Source: Shouchella hunanensis (GTDB taxonomy: Bacteria; Bacillota; Bacilli; Bacillales; Bacillaceae_D). From it: a DNA stretch of 64,000 bases. The DNA is taken from positions 2,406,001 through 2,470,000 of the forward strand of contig NZ_CP117834.1 of NCBI RefSeq assembly GCF_028735875.1, read 5' to 3'. A model generated the notes under the pieces. That model saw nothing but the letters and a program-made list of their open reading frames with translations. It had not been told where the DNA came from and ran no database searches. Position 1 is the stretch's first letter. Each line of letters begins with the position of its first letter. Below, in pieces: positions 61,919 through 64,000 of the stretch. The position numbers and the translations under genes are program-made.

Positions 61919-62536
61919 ATGGAACCGAAATGGTTGTTATGGGCGAAACAAATCCAAGGGATTGCACAATCAGGAAGAGCTTTTTCAAAGGATCCGTTCG
62001 ATCAAGAACGATACAATGAATTACTTGATTTAAGTGCAGACATTCTAGCTACTTATGGAGATGTAGATACAGAGGTGGTTAAGGCGTTATTTGCTAAAGA
62101 ATCGGGTTATCAGACCCCAAAAGTGGATGTTCGTGGCGTTATCTTTCAACATGGAAAAATCTTGTTAGTGCGTGAAAAAGCAGAACAAAAGTGGTCATTA
62201 CCTGGAGGTTTTTGTGATGTGGGACTGTCGGCAAAGGAAAATGTCGAGAAAGAGATTTTTGAAGAAGCAGGGTTTCGTACGAAGGCAAGCAAGCTTTTAG
62301 CGCTTTATGATATGCAAAAGCATGGACATCCTCCCCAGCCCTTTCACTATTATAAAGTGTTCTTACAATGCGACATTATGAACGGAACTGCTTCAAGAGG
62401 TCTTGAAACCGATCAAGTGATGTTTTTTTCTAAGAGCGAGTTGCCTGAACTATCAACGAATCGGAATACAGAAGAACAGATTTTGTCTATGTTTGCTTTT
62501 ATGAATGAGCCAAATCAACCTCCGTATTTTGATTAA
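61919..62536 (+). CDS. Nudix hydrolase with Nudix_N domain
   Basis: A 205-residue protein. Residues 1-60 form the helical Nudix_N domain (WLLWAKQIQGIAQSG), found in ADP-ribose pyrophosphatase-like hydrolases; the Nudix fold begins at VDVRGVIF. The Nudix box GGFCDVGLSAKENVEKEIFE departs from the consensus: Leu replaces the first Glu and Lys the Arg, while the metal-binding EIFEEAG part is intact. It likely hydrolyses a nucleoside diphosphate derivative. GAGGTG precedes the ATG. Confidence 0.87.
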   Translation: MEPKWLLWAKQIQGIAQSGRAFSKDPFDQERYNELLDLSADILATYGDVDTEVVKALFAKESGYQTPKVDVRGVIFQHGKILLVREKAEQKWSLPGGFCDVGLSAKENVEKEIFEEAGFRTKASKLLALYDMQKHGHPPQPFHYYKVFLQCDIMNGTASRGLETDQVMFFSKSELPELSTNRNTEEQILSMFAFMNEPNQPPYFD

Positions 62537-62661
62537 ATAATTCGTGACGAAACTGGGAACAGCGTTTACAAAAACGGTGGCGCCTGTCTAAAATAAAATG
62601 AAACCTTTTTCATAGAAACAAAGTAAAGAAAGTAGATTAATTTGACATGGAGTGTGAAAAA

Positions 62662-63525
62662 ATGAAAAAAACGGTCAATGTGACACCCTCGCATTTCATA
62701 GAGAACTTACAACTGAAAGACTATCGTTCTATTTATCAGCAATTAAGTGCGGATTACCAAGCAGAACTAAGCTATGAAGCGCTTGAAGCTATTTGCGAAG
62801 AGGTTATGGAGAATAATCCCACGTTCGAATTGGTTTCTAAGATGACTTTACAGGAGTTTGTGGAACACCAATGGTTGGCGAGAGAAGAACGACTTGGCAT
62901 TCGCGCTTGGTTTACAGAAGATGGACGTATTCATCTCCTTCATTTTATGCCCGTAAACATGAATGCTAACAGCGACAATGTTGTTACAGCGAACACCTAT
63001 CAATTTCCTTTTAAAGGAGAATGGCTGACATTTTGGGGTGGACAAAATGAAATCGTCAATTACCATTACCCAATTGAATCACAGCGTTATGCGTATGATT
63101 TTGTCGTTAACCGTAATGGCTTTACATTCGATGGTTCACCTGATCAAAATGAAAACTATTATGCGTTTGGCAAAGAAGTATTTGCACCTTATAAAGGAAC
63201 GGTTGCAACCGTTGTATCGAATCAAAAGGATGTGACGCCGGGGACGATGACAAACGAAACAGAACCGTTTGGAAACTATGTGATTCTAGCCCATGAGCAG
63301 GATGAATACAGCCTCATTTGTCATTTAAAAGAAAATAGCATAACCGTAAGAGAAGGAGATGTAGTAGAGCAAGGGGCTTTACTTGGACAATGTGGCAATT
63401 CTGGTCATACTTCTGAACCTCATATCCATTTTCATGTGATGAATGGTCTTGACCCGTATCGTGCGGCATCTATTCGAATAAAAAGCGAAAAGGAACCTGT
63501 AAGAGGTACGTTCGTTTGCGTGTAG
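62662..63525 (+). CDS. M23-type peptidase-domain protein without signal peptide
   Basis: A 287-residue protein. Residues 1-100 look like a small DUF3887/NTF2-like domain (HFIENLQLKDYRSIYQQL). From about 115 an M23 (LytM) beta fold follows with candidate zinc ligands His135 (NYHYPI), Asp146 (RYAYDF) and His254/His256 (PHIHFHV). M23 enzymes cut peptidoglycan cross-links outside the cell, yet no signal peptide is seen at the start fixed by GGAG (62662) or at the upstream ATG 62647. It may act after lysis, use another export route, or have a different substrate. Confidence 0.8.
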   Translation: MKKTVNVTPSHFIENLQLKDYRSIYQQLSADYQAELSYEALEAICEEVMENNPTFELVSKMTLQEFVEHQWLAREERLGIRAWFTEDGRIHLLHFMPVNMNANSDNVVTANTYQFPFKGEWLTFWGGQNEIVNYHYPIESQRYAYDFVVNRNGFTFDGSPDQNENYYAFGKEVFAPYKGTVATVVSNQKDVTPGTMTNETEPFGNYVILAHEQDEYSLICHLKENSITVREGDVVEQGALLGQCGNSGHTSEPHIHFHVMNGLDPYRAASIRIKSEKEPVRGTFVCV

Positions 63526-63600
63526 GATGAGGAGTCCTTTCTTTTAAAAAACTGAAAGTTAAAATGATTCTATCCAATGGAAATAGAAGGAGCGATGGAC

Positions 63601-64000
63601 ATGATACCATTTAAAAAGCCAGACGTACGTGCATTTCTAAAAACGTATTCCATTAAAACATTTGCGGTTAGTCCTGATACGAAAACCATTGTCTTTCAAG
63701 CTGATTTCACAGGAGCGCCAGAACTATGGGCGCTGGAAATAGAGAAAGGGTTTCCATACCAATTGACAACGATTGGTCAAAGTGTGTACGATCTACGCTT
63801 TAGTAAGGACGGTAGCTACATCCTTGCCAGTTTTGATTATGACGGTGATGAAAAACCACAAATCTATGCACTGCCTTTAAAAGGTGGGGAACTTACGCCA
63901 GTCCGAACCCTTCCAGGCACACATTTTTTTGTTCATGCCCAGTCCGAAGATGGAAAACGATTGTATTACACATCTGATGAGTCGAACAAAACGTATTTTG
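63601..64000 (+). CDS. S9-family peptidase, N-terminal part (runs off the window)
   Basis: The frame stays open from ATG 63601 to the right edge (133 codons). AGAAGGAG is eight bases upstream. The visible part shows beta-propeller repeats of the TolB/DPP-IV type: FAVSPDTKTIVFQAD, LRFSKDGSYILASFD and AQSEDGKRLYYTSD. This matches the N-terminal propeller of S9C/prolyl-oligopeptidase-like acylaminoacyl peptidases. The catalytic alpha/beta-hydrolase domain would lie beyond the window, so it is a family prediction only. Confidence 0.8.
   Translation, partial: MIPFKKPDVRAFLKTYSIKTFAVSPDTKTIVFQADFTGAPELWALEIEKGFPYQLTTIGQSVYDLRFSKDGSYILASFDYDGDEKPQIYALPLKGGELTPVRTLPGTHFFVHAQSEDGKRLYYTSDESNKTYF

Noticed and set aside
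1-64000. CRISPR arrays, tRNA/rRNA genes, transposases, prophage genes, attachment sites
   Set aside because: Looked for by eye on both strands; no regularly spaced repeats, tRNA cloverleaf ends, DDE transposase or phage structural genes were found.

Overview
The window is a chromosomal stretch of a spore-forming, low-GC Gram-positive bacterium of the Bacillaceae. The evidence is two SpoIIP-type genes, a sda checkpoint gene, WalR-, LexA- and sigma-B-like sites, strong AGGAGG ribosome binding sites, frequent TTG starts and B. subtilis-type gene families. The acidic, Glu/Asp-rich secreted proteins fit a halotolerant or alkaliphilic Bacillus relative (Shouchella/Alkalihalobacillus type), but that is inference. 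I see no rRNA, tRNA, CRISPR array, insertion sequence or prophage. Both edges cut a gene: a LysM/3D wall protein on the left and an S9-family peptidase on the right.

Layout. 1-1.9 kb: wall protein with two WalR boxes, and a DUF554 membrane protein. 2.0-7.2 kb: sugar ABC importer (binding protein, two permeases, DUF624 protein, LacI regulator) with several operator palindromes. 7.2-8.3 kb: secreted lichenase and a frameshifted coding remnant. 8.3-13.8 kb, minus strand: DJ-1/PfpI stress protein, GltS glutamate symporter, and a peptidoglycan-sugar salvage group (BadF-type kinase, MurR-like regulator, NamZ-like muramidase without signal peptide). 14-17.4 kb: AAA ATPase and a GntR/ABC module. 17.5-28.6 kb: a GntR-controlled catabolic locus with a TRAP transporter, Gfo/Idh oxidoreductase, citryl-CoA-lyase-like protein, aldehyde and alcohol dehydrogenases, a thiamine-diphosphate enzyme and a family III CoA-transferase. 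28.7-38.2 kb: M20 peptidase, then maltodextrin uptake and breakdown (nplA-like, mdxEFG, malL, LacI regulator). 38.2-48.1 kb: spoIIP, a Ktr/Trk potassium system, small regulators, Nudix and GNAT enzymes, pepF, sda and a YolD-like gene. 48.2-51.8 kb: RND exporter and an Asp23/Gls24 protein. 52-60.9 kb: a complete sulfate-to-sulfide operon including siroheme synthesis (cysH-sat-cysC-sumT-sirB-sirC-cysJ-cysI). 61-64 kb: a small stress membrane protein, a truncated SpoIIP-like protein lacking catalytic residues, a Nudix hydrolase, an M23-type protein and the start of an S9 peptidase.

How the parts work together. Both ABC sugar importers lack an ATPase gene and presumably share an MsmX-type ATPase encoded elsewhere. 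The maltodextrin operon imports oligomers that NplA and MalL hydrolyse. In the TRAP locus three copies of one operator (core TTGTATAC) tie the GntR gene, the oxidoreductase/transport genes and the enzyme genes into one regulon. Its substrate is unknown, and it is the best candidate for an undescribed pathway. The second notable item is the truncated SpoIIP relative with a sigma-E-like promoter. Sigma-B-like promoters upstream of the DJ-1, Gls24 and Lmo0937-like genes suggest a scattered general-stress regulon.
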